Shown: piece after piece, positions 1 to 10,468 of the stretch
How positions within the stretch are numbered: position 1 is the stretch's first letter
Layout of the letters: each line of letters begins with the position of its first letter
DNA from: Lineolata rhizophorae
Lineage: Eukaryota; Ascomycota; Dothideomycetes; Lineolatales; Lineolataceae
DNA length: 64,000 nt
NCBI GenBank assembly: GCA_010093515.1
Contig: MU001670.1
Location: 494,129-558,128 of the forward strand
Reading direction: 5' to 3'
Notes under the pieces: generated by a model
What the model was told of the DNA's origin: nothing
Database searches by the model: none
What the model saw: only the letters and a program-made list of their open reading frames with translations
Position numbers and translations under genes: made by a program

Positions 1-48
1 TTGAAACATCGCGCGTAGTAGTGGTGGTGATGGTTGCCAAGAAATTCT

Positions 49-96
49 GAGCGACTCGGTGGGGTGAGCGACTCGGTGGGGTGAGCGACTCGGTGG
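49..96. repeat. Short tandem repeat, 17-bp unit, about 2.8 copies
   Basis: The unit gagcgactcggtggggt occurs exactly at 49-65 and 66-82, and its first 14 bases recur at 83-96. It lies downstream of the 3' end of the minus-strand AIM3-like gene. No function can be read from it, and copy number may vary between strains. Confidence 0.9.
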
Positions 97-485
97 TGGA
101 ATACGTTAGTACGTGACCATGGATGACCAACCAACTCACAAAACACTTATCTGGATACAAGCGCAGGAAAATTTCCTCTGGTTATATTCAGGACACAATA
201 GTCTGTCGTAGACACTGAAGAGCCCCACAAACAAGGTAGGGGGGAAGTTTTCCAAACCGACAGGGGTAGTATGGATCACGTAACCATTTCCGCAGACAAC
301 CATTAAATGGGAATGGAGGAAGAACGCCAAACCAAAAGCTACACCTGGAAGCAGTTTGCAAGGGGTTCCAAGCAACTGCACGAAGCTACAGCTGGTCAAG
401 CCATCTTCCTGAATGAAACCGCGGACATCCAAAATAAGCAAGAACATTCGACTTGATATCCAACAACCCGATCCTCTAACAAATC
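97..485. other. Intergenic, 3' flank of the AIM3-like gene
   Basis: This stretch follows the stop codon of the minus-strand gene. It holds only short open frames with no recognisable protein features. I see no RNA gene or repeat beyond the tandem repeat at 49-96. Confidence 0.5.
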
Positions 486-2107
486 CTACGCCCATTTAGG
501 CTTACTCGCCAACGGCACCGGCGGCGGACTGGCCCCCTCACTCGCAGCAGTCTCACCCGTCCCCACACCCTCCAACCCCTTCTTCTTCGGCGGCGGCGGC
601 GGAGGCGGCGCCTTCTTCTTGCCCGCCGCGGCCCCCAGTCCCGGCGACGTTGGGCTCTGCGGCGACGGCGCCGCACTGCTGCTGCTGCTTCCGCCCACAG
701 CTCCGCCGTACTTCTGCCCCAGCGCGCCGGCCGCCTTCCACCCGCGGGAGACCTGCTCGCCGTGGCGCTCGTGGAAGTTGCGCGCCACGTCGGCCGCGCC
801 GCGCACGTCGCTAGCCGACACGTCCTGCGTATTTCCGGCGTGCAGCGAGCGCGCCGTGCGTAGCGCGTCCTGCTTCTGGGCGAGCGACGTCCCGCCGGTG
901 GGGGTGCCGCCCACGCTCGCGCTGGTGCTACCACCGCCGCCGGCACCGGCGCCGGCCGAGCTGCCCGAGCCGAGGCGCGCGAAGCGCGACTGCAGCTCGC
1001 CGAGCTGGCCCGCGTGGCCCGTCCTCGCCACGGGGCTCTGCGCGCCTCCTGTCCCAGCGCTGCTGCTGGAGCTCTCGCGACGGGTCGGCAGGGGCGGCGG
1101 TGGCGGCGACTTCGCGCCGGCGGCGCCCTGCTGCCCGATGCCGAGGCCCGGGACCGAGACGCCGGCCCGGCCGAGGCGGTTCAGAGCGCCCTGATTCAGG
1201 TATCCGGCGGCCGTGCTGCCTTGTGGGTGCTGCTGCGCCTGCTCGTGCGCGCGCTGGCTCTCGCCGTACGTGGGCGGCGGCGCGGGAGTGTGGAGGTCCG
1301 GGTGCGAGGTTTGGCGCGGCGGCAGACGCGGCGGGAGGGATGGTTTCGGGCCGGCGCCTTGGGCGCTACCCACGATGCCGGTCGACTGTCCAGTCGGGGC
1401 GCGGTGCCCGCCGACGGGTGTGCTGCTCGTGGGGCTGGGGACGCCTCCAGCGCCTGTCGCACGGCGCACCGGTGGCGAGGGCAGACCTGCCGTGCTCAGT
1501 CCTGTGGTATCGGCGCGGTATGGCCCCGCTGGTGGCCGCTCGGCCTCTTCCTCTGCCCGCTGCTCGGCCTCGAGGCGCTGCTGCTGGGCTGTGATCTCTT
1601 CCGAAGGGATAGCTGAGCCTAGGGGGCGACTGGAAGGGGAGGCGATGCCGCTGCGGGTAACGGGCGATGTCGGAGAGGCGGCAGCGGCCGACGCGCCGTG
1701 GTAGTGGGTATGTTTCGGTGGAGGACCAAAAGAGGAAGGGTCTCTGAGGGACGATAAAGGTGTGGATTGGTGCTCGAGGGCATCTTGCGCGCCGGCAGGC
1801 TTGCCTTTGCCCATCCAACCGGCCTGTGAGGCGTGGACGCCATTAGCATTATTAAAAGCTACTAGTTAAAAGATAGCGCGTGGGGTAGCAGAATGGGGCG
1901 AAGCAATCCCGATCCCGATCGCGAAGCTGTATGGTGATTTTTTCGGAATTTGGTTCGATCGGAGATGTTTCGAGGGGTGAGGCGGGATAGAGCACGTACC
2001 ACGGTGTTTATCCCCTTGAAGTCGCCCCGCCAACTTTCCTTTTGTCCGTCTTTTCCCTGCGGATGCCAGCCATGCTTGGTGAGCCCTCTAATTCCAGGGC
2101 TTCCCAT
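486..2107 (-). CDS. AIM3-like proline-rich SH3-ligand-type protein
   Basis: Two exons on the minus strand, 2107-2000 and 1823-486, encode 481 residues. The donor is GTACGT and the acceptor CACAG, phase 0, across a 176-nt intron. The short first exon has a basic aromatic start (GWHPQGKDG, then ESWRGDFKGINTV), continuing as AGWMGKGK after splicing. A Ser-Leu-Arg-Asp-Pro-Ser-Ser-Phe-Gly-Pro-Pro-Pro block near residue 60 resembles the DPxSFPPPP block of yeast Aim3. Most of the chain is disordered, rich in Ser, Pro and Gly, with poly-Pro runs and a Lys-rich PPPPPPPKKK end typical of ligands for actin-patch SH3 proteins. A helical stretch around residues 350-405 (AQKQDALRTAR, then FHERHGEQV) is the best conserved-looking part. 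I infer a cortical actin or endocytic adaptor role; the family is poorly characterised. Confidence 0.7.
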
Positions 2108-3225
2108 GATTGCTGCGCCTTGTTGGAGATTGAAGCTGAAATGGGTAGGGGAGGTAAGTAACTTCTCTAACGACGGCCTGTCCAGCCGGGGGCTGCGGGC
2201 AACGACGTAACGTCGGCTGGCGGGTTCGGCCGTGGAACGAGGCGTGCAGGCGAATCAATAGCGCCGGTCCGGACATTCGGCCCTTAATTACGCCGTGAAT
2301 CATTCTGGAAGCACCACCTTCGCCTCGCACTCGTTGCCAGAACCACGTACCCCTGTTGACATTTCAGCCTCCGAGGTCATTGACGACACCGTGATTGTAT
2401 CTTGCAATTTGGTTTTTGGCACCGTTGATTCAAGACGAGGCAGCCCTCTCGTCGATTTCCAAAATCGACCTGGTTCTAAAATCGCCACGAGGGAAGCCGA
2501 AGTCGGTGGTACGTTCCAGAGACGACGGATAAATCTCAAAGCATTGCATCACTACGAGCTGGTTAGACCCGACAAATATAGAAATCTATACAAATACCTA
2601 GGATGCATCAGAAGTCGTCGCCGACAATGGAACAATATTCTAGTGTCGAGTCCTTTAACAAAGCTCTTGCAACCGTTAATATACTACAAACCGTAAGTAG
2701 AGGAAGGAATAAGTGCAACCGAAACAATTTCGTGGTGCAAGAGTTGGAACTAGAACCAAGTCCAAAATTGTAGGATCCAGCCCTGGCAGGCTGAATCATA
2801 TCAGTAATAAAAGACGTCTCCAAAACAGTTAACCGATGGAATGGGGAAGCGCTCTGAAATCCTTATCCCCCAACCATGCGGAATATCCAAAGCAAACTCA
2901 GTGCATCGATATCACTATCCCGCCAACGCCATATTTAAGTAGCTCCAAACGCGCATGAGAAAGTGTCCTCCAGATAACAATCCAAAGTATTGCTCTTCAA
3001 ATGAGCGTGGGAAGTCGAGATAAAATGCATCAGTGAAAGATGTGGAGAATAATAGAGTAGTTTCCAAAAGGCAATGGACCTTGCGAACTCGGTCCAAAAT
3101 TCGCCAGTTTCAACCTTTACAGGACCCGAATGTAGTGAATTGTACAGAAGATTGTTGATCGTGTCGGCGTCTGCCCTTTAGGTTCAGTTTTGGTTTCCGT
3201 AGAGCGTTTCCGAGATAGTAGCGGG
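2108..3225. other. Intergenic between two minus-strand genes
   Basis: This stretch holds the upstream region of the AIM3-like gene and the 3' flank of the Cys-rich hypothetical gene. Only short open frames are present and none shows a recognisable motif. A polypyrimidine/ATTTCAG splice-acceptor-like string just upstream of the AIM3-like start, read on the minus strand, may mark a 5'-UTR intron. Confidence 0.4.
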
Positions 3226-4647
3226 TTAGTGCCTCTGACGGGTTGAGTCCGTTGCAGATCTTGGTCGCGAGGACTGCGAGGTATTATGGCTCCCCAAATC
3301 AGGTGCTTGATCGTCTGGGGGAGGAGGGCGCATTCCTGCCATAGGTTGGTGATTTGGTACATTCTCAAGCTGCCGCGGCTCTGTAGCCCATGCGCCATCG
3401 ATTAAGGCCCAATGATGTAGTACGCGAGACGGAGGATTGCGTATTGCCTGGATATGTGAACTAGGGTCCCTCGGAATTCTCGCGGCAGTGTCTACTGATG
3501 CTGCCGAAGATCCAGATGCGAGGCTTTGGCGAGAGTCATTCCGCGGCACATGAATTCCGTTTACCAGCCCTGCTCTAAACGGTTGGACAGGAGCTATTTG
3601 GATGGAACTCGCAGTATCAATGACGTCGACAGAGGCATGAACACAACAGCGACATGCGCACTGTCCGTCTTCGTTGTCGCTATAATCATGATCCGAGATG
3701 GTGAGTTCGGGAGGATAAGGCGACGGATCTTGGCTTGGGCCGCCTTGCGACTGCACGGCCTGTGTCGCATGTCCACGTGGGAGCGGGCCCTGCTCACGCA
3801 AGATGAAGAGGGGACCTAGGGGATGGCTTGGTACGGAACAAGAGGATGCTGGAGGCCCCCCGATTGTCGAAGCTCGTCTGCAAGGGCAGGAGTCAATACA
3901 TCGGTGGCAGATGGGTGTGCATGGAACATTGACGGGAAGGCCATGCCTTTCCTCGATGCCGTGACGTTCAAAAGTGCGGGTATGATCATCTGGAACGCAG
4001 GGCATGCCATGTGATCCAGGTCTCTGCATTTCTCCTTGTGTCATGGGGTTATCACTTCCAGGCGGCTCTTCCTGGGACGTGATAGTTTTAGCACCGGTAT
4101 CCGCCATAGGAATCGTACTTAATCCGTCGGGTCGAGTAGGCTTAGCTTCTTTTCCGGCGCCAGTTGGCCTGAAATGCCCTGTCACTCTCGATTTAGTGGT
4201 CTGAAAGAGCTCTCGTAGTCGTAACTTGAGTCGCGATAACGTATGTCTCTCTACACGCCCCCCACCTCGTAGGGAAAGAAACACCGCGGGAGGCTGGGAG
4301 CCTGCCGTAGATTCTGAACTGTTAGGGCACCCAGTCATGGCCCTAGGTAGGCGTGCCGTTTGTCTCAAGATATTGGTAGCCCTCATTTCAGTTGGAAAGA
4401 TCGAGGAGACTGGGGAATCGGCGCACCGCCGGTGTAAATGTGACTGTTCCGGTGACGAGTTTAGATTGTCGTCCGTAGGCGGCAAGAGCCTAGGCTGGTA
4501 GAACGAACGCATCACCGCGCTCAGGCGGGCCCTAGGCAAGTGACATTTTGTGTCCGATGCAAAGCAACGGGAGCAGCAAAATAGCCCTCCGAGGTTTGTG
4601 TCGATGGCGGGTCTCCTGGATGATGTGCTTGAACCTTGGGATGGCAT
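3226..4647 (-). CDS. Hypothetical Cys-rich, disordered protein
   Basis: A single open frame of 473 codons on the minus strand, long enough to be unlikely by chance. I do not recognise the family. The protein has three Cys clusters: CCSRCFASDTKCH near residue 24, CTPICHRCIDSCPC near 250, and CACRCCVH near 334. A basic amphipathic patch (RLKLRLRELFQ) lies near residue 140, and the tail is Ser/Pro/Arg-rich. The Cys spacing fits no standard zinc finger I know, so metal binding is only a guess. Start and stop are those of the open frame; extra 5' or 3' exons cannot be excluded. It may be a lineage-restricted gene. Confidence 0.5.
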   Translation of the reverse strand: MPSQGSSTSSRRPAIDTNLGGLFCCSRCFASDTKCHLPRARLSAVMRSFYQPRLLPPTDDNLNSSPEQSHLHRRCADSPVSSIFPTEMRATNILRQTARLPRAMTGCPNSSESTAGSQPPAVFLSLRGGGRVERHTLSRLKLRLRELFQTTKSRVTGHFRPTGAGKEAKPTRPDGLSTIPMADTGAKTITSQEEPPGSDNPMTQGEMQRPGSHGMPCVPDDHTRTFERHGIEERHGLPVNVPCTPICHRCIDSCPCRRASTIGGPPASSCSVPSHPLGPLFILREQGPLPRGHATQAVQSQGGPSQDPSPYPPELTISDHDYSDNEDGQCACRCCVHASVDVIDTASSIQIAPVQPFRAGLVNGIHVPRNDSRQSLASGSSAASVDTAARIPRDPSSHIQAIRNPPSRVLHHWALIDGAWATEPRQLENVPNHQPMAGMRPPPPDDQAPDLGSHNTSQSSRPRSATDSTRQRH

Positions 4648-6551
4648 GTGAGCTCCTTGACCAGCCGGAGTACCGAAATTCGTTGGTGCGAAGAACTGAA
4701 ATTTGGTCGTTGTAGTTTGAAATAGCCCCGTATACTAAAAGGCGAGAATGGATAGTGAATTTCGATAGACGGCAAAGATTTCTAAAGAGGCATATAAGTA
4801 TTACATGACTGAAGACCCAAATGTATGCGGTTGAGAATCATACCTGGTAGCATGGCCTTATAGGCCAAGCGTACACGTAGAATCGAAGTTTTCTGGGGAA
4901 TATGATGCGCCCACACGAGAAAGAACAGGAGAAAGGAGTGGCAAGAAAAGCACCGGCGGGTAAGCTGTGAGAAACTTAGTCGCACGCAGTAAGATATGCG
5001 GCAATGAACGCGGACACCTGAGGTATTTATTCTATACGGTGACCAGCACGCCATACCCTGCTAGACATTCCTCAGGCCGGACTCTTCCAAGCATTAGGCA
5101 GTTAATCGGCGAACGGTCTAGCAGGCGTTCGTTGCCTACCGATGCATAAGACACCGCCACAGTTCGATAAGAGACAGTAGACGTACAATCTACTCCAAGG
5201 ACGGTAAGGCACAAGTTCGAAAGCTTTGCTTGTCCGACCCTCATTTGCCCAGACCCGCCTACGTACAGTGTTGCCTGCGTTTCACTTCTTCGCAGTTTAA
5301 GGGGATTTAGGAAGCTAGCCATTTGGAAATAGAAGTTGTGTAGCCAACCCCTTACAACCTCTTCGCACTGTATGTTCTGCAATGCGTAGGTAGGCTCTAG
5401 TCGAAATAAAAGCGTGGACCGGGAATGCTTCTAAAGGCTAAGTATGATCTGTGGCTGTGCTACATAGAACGCCAGCACAGCCACAGCATCATCTGCCTTG
5501 CAGCCCAACAAAAGCATACTGGTGCCTGTTATATTGGTCGCCCAGATCCTACTTCCCCTTTTGGCATCGGCGAGATTCTGAGACCGAACTTTTGGTGCGA
5601 AGCGGCACGGGCTCAGCACTCACCATCGGTCTATCCGTTGTTCCCGGTAAAAGTATTGTTATATAGAAGTCTGAATTGTGGTGGCTGGACTGCGTAAAGA
5701 CCTGGATTTCCGAGAAAATAAATGCAAAGCCTGGTGCTTAATTTTCGATCGTGTGCGCTACTCAGTCAGGAAAAAGAGTAGCGCACTACCAAAAACAACC
5801 AAAAAACTTAAGCTTAACCAGGCCGACTGCACACGGTGAACAATTAACGCACCACCAAGAATTGACTGTAGCGGTGGGTCACCCCACAACCATTTACCGG
5901 CTGACGAAAGTCAATGAGGAAGCATACTATGTGTGTTCTCGATGTGTCACCGCTTTGTAGGAAAATGAGGCGGCTCCCTTTCGGTTTGAGCTTTGTCATC
6001 ATAATAAGAGGAGAGAGCGACTTGCGCACCGCTAAGAAAGCCATGTCTAGTGAGGCGGCTGCGATGTAAGCTACCTCTCTACAGCTAAAGGTGATAGAAT
6101 AGATGGGAAAGTCGTGATGGGAAAGAACAAAACAAACTGTGGGCATCGGTGAGGCGCGCGGGTTGAGGCGGGATGGCGGAATACGGGGTGACGCATCGGG
6201 CGGTGCTCGCGGTCTGGTAGCCTTTACCCGCAGCTCCACGGTGCCCGCCTGGATCAGAAGTGCGCATGCTTACGCATGAAGCCGAGTGTTGGAATTTAGC
6301 GGAGTAAGGTGTAGGAAGGTGTGACGATGCCTCAAGACTCTCTGCTGGGTGCAGTCATGCAACGGCGGAAGTGTGGGAGGGTTTGTTCGGGGGGGTCTAT
6401 CCTGTCAGGCGGCAAGAATGGGGCCCAAGTGGTGGCTGAGAGTGCGCCACACGCTGCGCCACGGATTGGACATGCAGAGGCGACCAGGCAAGATGACAAG
6501 CGAATGTTCTAAAACAATGACGTTGTTTTGCTTGGCGATAGTTTTTGGGAG
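4648..6551. other. Gene-poor stretch between the Cys-rich gene and LEU2
   Basis: About 1.9 kb with only short open frames of poor composition on both strands. The one clear structure is a perfect 13-bp inverted repeat at 5449-5486. No repeat family, transposon remnant or RNA gene was recognised. Confidence 0.5.
5449..5486. repeat. Perfect 13-bp inverted repeat (hairpin)
   Basis: The arm ctgtggctgtgct (5449-5461) and its exact reverse complement agcacagccacag (5474-5486) flank a 12-nt loop. The stem would form a strong hairpin in RNA or cruciform DNA. It lies about 0.84 kb from the Cys-rich gene's start and about 1.4 kb upstream of LEU2. No T-run follows, so it is not a simple terminator, and its role is unknown. 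Confidence 0.85.
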
Positions 6552-6561
6552 CCGATACCGG
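6552..6561. promoter_or_regulatory. Leu3-type site CCG-N4-CGG (distal)
   Basis: CCGATACCGG matches the CCG-N4-CGG core bound by the zinc-cluster activator Leu3 of yeast and its Aspergillus counterpart. It starts 309 bp upstream of the LEU2 start codon. Assignment rests on spacing and position, not on binding data. Confidence 0.55.
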
Positions 6562-6725
6562 CTGTTGAACCTGGTACATCGCGGTTAGACTAAAGCGGGA
6601 CGGGAGACCTCAGCTGGAACTCCGCATTCCAGAGTTATTTGCATTGCAAATTCTCAATCTCACCGAAGGTTATTTGTTTGAACTAGAGCGTGAAAGCTAG
6701 TTCACCCCCTGAGGCCTTTGACGCA

Positions 6726-6735
6726 CCGTTTTCGG
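6726..6735. promoter_or_regulatory. Leu3-type site CCG-N4-CGG (middle)
   Basis: CCGTTTTCGG has the same half sites and 4-bp spacer as the flanking sites and starts 135 bp upstream of the LEU2 start codon. Confidence 0.55.
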
Positions 6736-6783
6736 GCGGGAATTATTAGGTGCCTGGGCCCGATTCGCTGATGCCGCGCCTGC

Positions 6784-6793
6784 CCGATATCGG
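6784..6793. promoter_or_regulatory. Leu3-type site CCG-N4-CGG (proximal)
   Basis: CCGATATCGG is a perfect palindrome with the Leu3 half-site spacing, starting 77 bp upstream of the LEU2 start codon. It is the closest of three such sites. Confidence 0.6.
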
Positions 6794-6860
6794 CGATATC
6801 ACCTGTTCTACGTTTTCTCAAAATAATCCAACTCTCAAAGTATTTCTTTTTACTACCAAA

Positions 6861-8345
6861 ATGCCCGCTTTTAATATAGTAGTTTTTGGAGGTATTTCAG
6901 CCCGGTGTGAATCTTCAAATATCCATATTGATCCCCAACTGGCTAACACCCTGATCTAGGTGACCATTGCGGCCCCGAAGTACGATTTCCTTCTAGATGC
7001 ACTGATTCGGAAGCTCACAGCTATTTAGGTCACAGCAGAAGCTATTAAGGTATCAATTGCGCTGAGACTCAGATGTAGTAGTACCGTATTATGTTAACCT
7101 AGGTGTTTATAGGTTCTCAAAGTCATCGCAGACTGCAAGCCAGATGTCCAGTTTGAGTTCGATGAACAGCTCTTAGGAGGGGTACGTCGCAGATCAAATT
7201 GCAAAAACATATCTATGAGGCCTGTAGTTTTGACTTCCACAGTGTTCGATTGATTCTACGGGCTCTCCATTGACAGAGGAAGCTCTGAACGCGGCAAAAT
7301 CTGCGAATGCAGTGCTCCTCGGAGCTATAGGAGGGCCGGTACGTTGCTTTTGTTTCAACCCCAGGTGTCACAGCCTGCCCACCAATAGTAACCGCCACGA
7401 AATCAGAAATGGGGTACTGGCAAAGTCCGCCCTGAGCAGGGCATCCTGAAGCTCCGCAAAGAGCTCGGCACCTTCGGCAACCTACGTCCTTGTTTCTTCA
7501 TCAGCGATGAACTCGTCGATGCCTCACCTTTGAAGGCCGAAGTAGTGCGAGGGACAAACTTCACCGTTGTTCGAGAGCTGACGGGTGGAATATATTTTGG
7601 AGATCGGCAAGAGGCGGATGAGTCCTCGCCGGACTACGCCTGGGACACGGAGCCGTATTCTAAGGAAGAGATCACACGCATCACGCGACTAGCGGCGCAC
7701 TTGGCGCTGGCTGAAGACCCGCCGGTGCCTGTATGGAGTCTTGACAAGGCCAACGTTCTTGCGACTAGCAGACTCTGGCGCCGCACGGTTACGGAGGTCA
7801 TGCAGAAGGAGTTTCCGAAGCTCAAAGTTGACCACCAGCTGATCGATTCGGCCGCAATGAAAATGGTGAAAAACCCGCGGGACCTGAACGGTATCGTCGT
7901 GACGAGCAACTTGTTCGGCGATATTATTACCGACGAGGCGAGCGTCATTCCCGGCAGCTTAGGGCTCCTTCCGAGCGCAAGCCTGAGCGGGATTCCGGAT
8001 GGGAAGACGTGTGTCAACGGTATTTACGAACCGATCCATGGTACGTTGTCCCTTGAATGTTCTTTCTTCACGCTAAAATCCGAGAACTGCTAGTGCTGAC
8101 AGTACTCCACAGGCTCCGCGCCAGACATCTCCGGCAAAGGCATTGTCAACCCCGTTGCTGCTATTCTATCCGTCAGCATGATGCTGAAATATTCGTTGTG
8201 CTTGCCAGACCTCGCGGCAATGGTGGATGAAGCGGTTAGAAAGGCTATTGCGGCTGGTTATCGTACGCCCGACCTCAGTGGCAAACATACTACGGCCGAA
8301 GTCGGCAATGCTGTGGCAGATCAGCTGAAGTTACTATTGAGCTAA
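6861..8345 (+). CDS. LEU2: 3-isopropylmalate dehydrogenase
   Basis: Seven exons: 6861-6891, 6960-6979, 7029-7049, 7113-7181, 7243-7338, 7407-8040 and 8113-8345. They give 1104 nt, or 367 residues, the usual length. The enzyme oxidatively decarboxylates 3-isopropylmalate with NAD+ in leucine biosynthesis, normally in the fungal cytosol. Family signatures are intact: [13 protein letters not shown] at the N-terminus, [25 protein letters not shown] with the catalytic-region Tyr, SLDKANVL with the active-site Lys, and the metal/NAD loop [19 protein letters not shown]. No mitochondrial presequence is evident. Exons 2 and 3 are micro-exons of 20 and 21 nt; all junctions keep phase and use GT...AG. 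Three Leu3-type sites lie within 310 bp upstream, suggesting control by leucine-pathway intermediates. Confidence 0.96.
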
Positions 8346-9029
8346 GAATATAAATTTGGGGAATGAAATGATGGAGTAAGCATGAGCTCATGAAATCCGA
8401 TTTTGGGATGTTGACCCCATCCAATAATTCATGCATTCCCGATCGGCTTTCTGGGCGTACATCATGAACCTGTTCATAGTTGCTGCAGCCCGTGGGATTA
8501 GATACAGCATACAAAAGCGAAAATTTTGTCATTTATCAAAAGAAACGTTGAAAAGCGCCTACATAAAACGGCCAAAAAGGTGATGCTGAAGAGTTTAGGG
8601 GTTCGCTGAAACCCGCGATTCCGAAATCACCAAAGGCGATGGCGTGGTCTCGCGTTTCTGGGGCCCGTGCACGTACCCTTGTAATGATTTCGCGACTAGA
8701 GTTCGACATCGCGGCGCGTCCAACAGTTTGTTGGACATGGCACGCGATAGAACGCATCATCTCAATTTGAGCGTCCTAGAAAAGGTACGTACAAAATGCT
8801 AAGTCATTTCTATTCCAAGTGAGGCAGTTTGAACACTGTCGATTGCTTTAGAACTGCGTATGACCATTCTGATGCAATTCTATATTCCGGCCTTCCCTTG
8901 ACCTTATTTGAAGCTCATCTCAAGAACGCTGGGCTTTGCCAGCGACGCACAAAGTTATCAACTAGCCTCTCAGATATGCGGCCAAATTATCTCCGCTAAT
9001 ACTCTTAACTACCAGACCTAGCCCCTAAT
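8346..9029. other. Intergenic between LEU2 and APC10
   Basis: This stretch holds the 3' flank of LEU2 and the promoter of APC10. The only notable content is a short minus-strand open frame (8536-8775), listed separately. Confidence 0.5.
8536..8775 (-). CDS. Possible short coding exon, unknown
   Basis: A minus-strand open frame of 79 codons plus stop runs from a good acceptor (TTTTCTAG) at 8776-8783 into GACGCTCAAATTGAG and ends in a stop at 8536. Residues such as DAQIEMMRSIACHVQQTVG look protein-like and could be the last exon of a small gene. I could not find a matching upstream exon with a start and donor. It may equally be chance sequence in the LEU2-APC10 interval. Confidence 0.2.
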   Translation of the reverse strand, partial: DAQIEMMRSIACHVQQTVGRAAMSNSSREIITRVRARAPETRDHAIAFGDFGIAGFSEPLNSSASPFWPFYVGAFQRFF

Positions 9030-10468
9030 ATGCCGCCGGTAATGCGTCGAAACGCTCACCCGCAACCACAACAGTTCGCTAATCCTAACGCGAATCTGGA
9101 CGACGAATATGAGGGTTTGCCAAGCGAAGGCCAGGAACATGACGCACTAGTGGAAGAGCTCATGGCAAACCTAGCTAGTGACGACGCAGAAGATGTAGAA
9201 GAAGAAGAAATCCAGGAGGAAGAGGCGCTACCTGATAACGGTGAGATCCGGTAACCCCAATTCAATATGCTCACGTCTTCAGTTGCAGGACACGGGAGTC
9301 TGCTTGCCCTGCTCTACTGAAGCGTTTAATTCTGTCCTTCAGCGTTTTCATTGATATACGTAGTAGTTAGTGATCGATTTATCAGCCGCGAGTAATGGCG
9401 GGTGATTCCCGTTTCTAGTAGCTAGTCTACAGCGTTCAGCTTACGACAACACAGGGTCTAACACGGTTTATAGGTGAAGACGATGACTCTACCGGCACGC
9501 CTGTTTCCCCGCCTCTGCCACCACACCTGAAGGAGATCTCTTCGCTGGCTAGCTGGACCGTATCGTCGGCCAAGCCCGGCTGCGGCGTTGCACAGCTCCG
9601 ATCGCCATCAACGAACCTCTTCTGGCAGTCCGACGGTCCGCAGCCGCACCTGCTCAACATCCACTTCTTCAAGGTGGTCCCTATCTGTGCGATGCGCATC
9701 TACCTCGACTTCGACCAAGACGAATCCTACACACCGATCAAGATCGCATTCGCGGCTGGTATGGGTTACTATGATTTGATTGAATTCGCCGTCATGGGCT
9801 TCGAGCGACCAAGGGGTTGGATCGACGTCGATCTCTCAGGCGTCGGCCGCTACGAGTGGCAGCCCGCTCTCAAATCTTTGGGCGAAGATGACGAGGATGA
9901 CGGGTCCGAGGACGAGACACAGGATGACGAGGAAGCCGATCCGAATGAGGAGGAATATACGAACGAGTACGAAGACGAAGACGACGAAGACGAGGAGCTC
10001 GACGACGAAGGTGGCCATGAAGACGCTAATCCGTCCTCCTCCGGTCGCAATCGCGAGCGCCGCTGCCGTCGTGGGCGCCGTCTCCCCATACTCCGCGCCA
10101 TGTTGATCCAAATCCGAATCTCAGAGAACCACCAAAACGGCAAGGACACACACCTTCGCGGTCTACAGGTCTTCACGCGGGACAAAGCGAGCGAGGCGGA
10201 GGCGTTGCGTCTGCAAAGGCAGAGAGCAGCGACGAAGAACGCTATCCTAGCACGTGCCTTTCCGTCCGATGATGCGGGAGTACGTGGCCGTGCGAAGGGC
10301 AGCTCCGGAGTGGAGAGCGTGCGCGAGGGACTGAATTCTGGATTGAGTTTGAGCGCTAGAGCCCGTGCTGAACGGGAACAGAGTGATCCGATGACCAAGT
10401 CAGGAAAGAGGAAGCCGAAAAACCAGTTTACAGTTCCTGAGTGGGAAGAGACGCCAGAACTGCGTTGA
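9030..10468 (+). CDS. APC10: Anaphase-promoting complex subunit 10 (DOC domain)
   Basis: Two exons, 9030-9240 and 9474-10468, give 401 residues; donor GTGAGA, acceptor TTATAG. The DOC/APC10 jelly-roll spans about residues 85-300. Its signatures are LKEISSLASWTVSSAKPG, FWQSDGPQPHLLNI, YLDFDQDESYTPIKI and ENHQNGKDTHLRGLQVF. APC10 helps the APC/C ubiquitin ligase bind D-box substrates during mitotic exit. A highly acidic segment (about residues 207-254) interrupts the domain, and the N-terminal 70 residues are also acidic. The chain ends in Leu-Arg, resembling the Ile-Arg tail that docks on Cdc27/APC3. It lies head-to-tail after LEU2 with no functional link. Confidence 0.93.
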
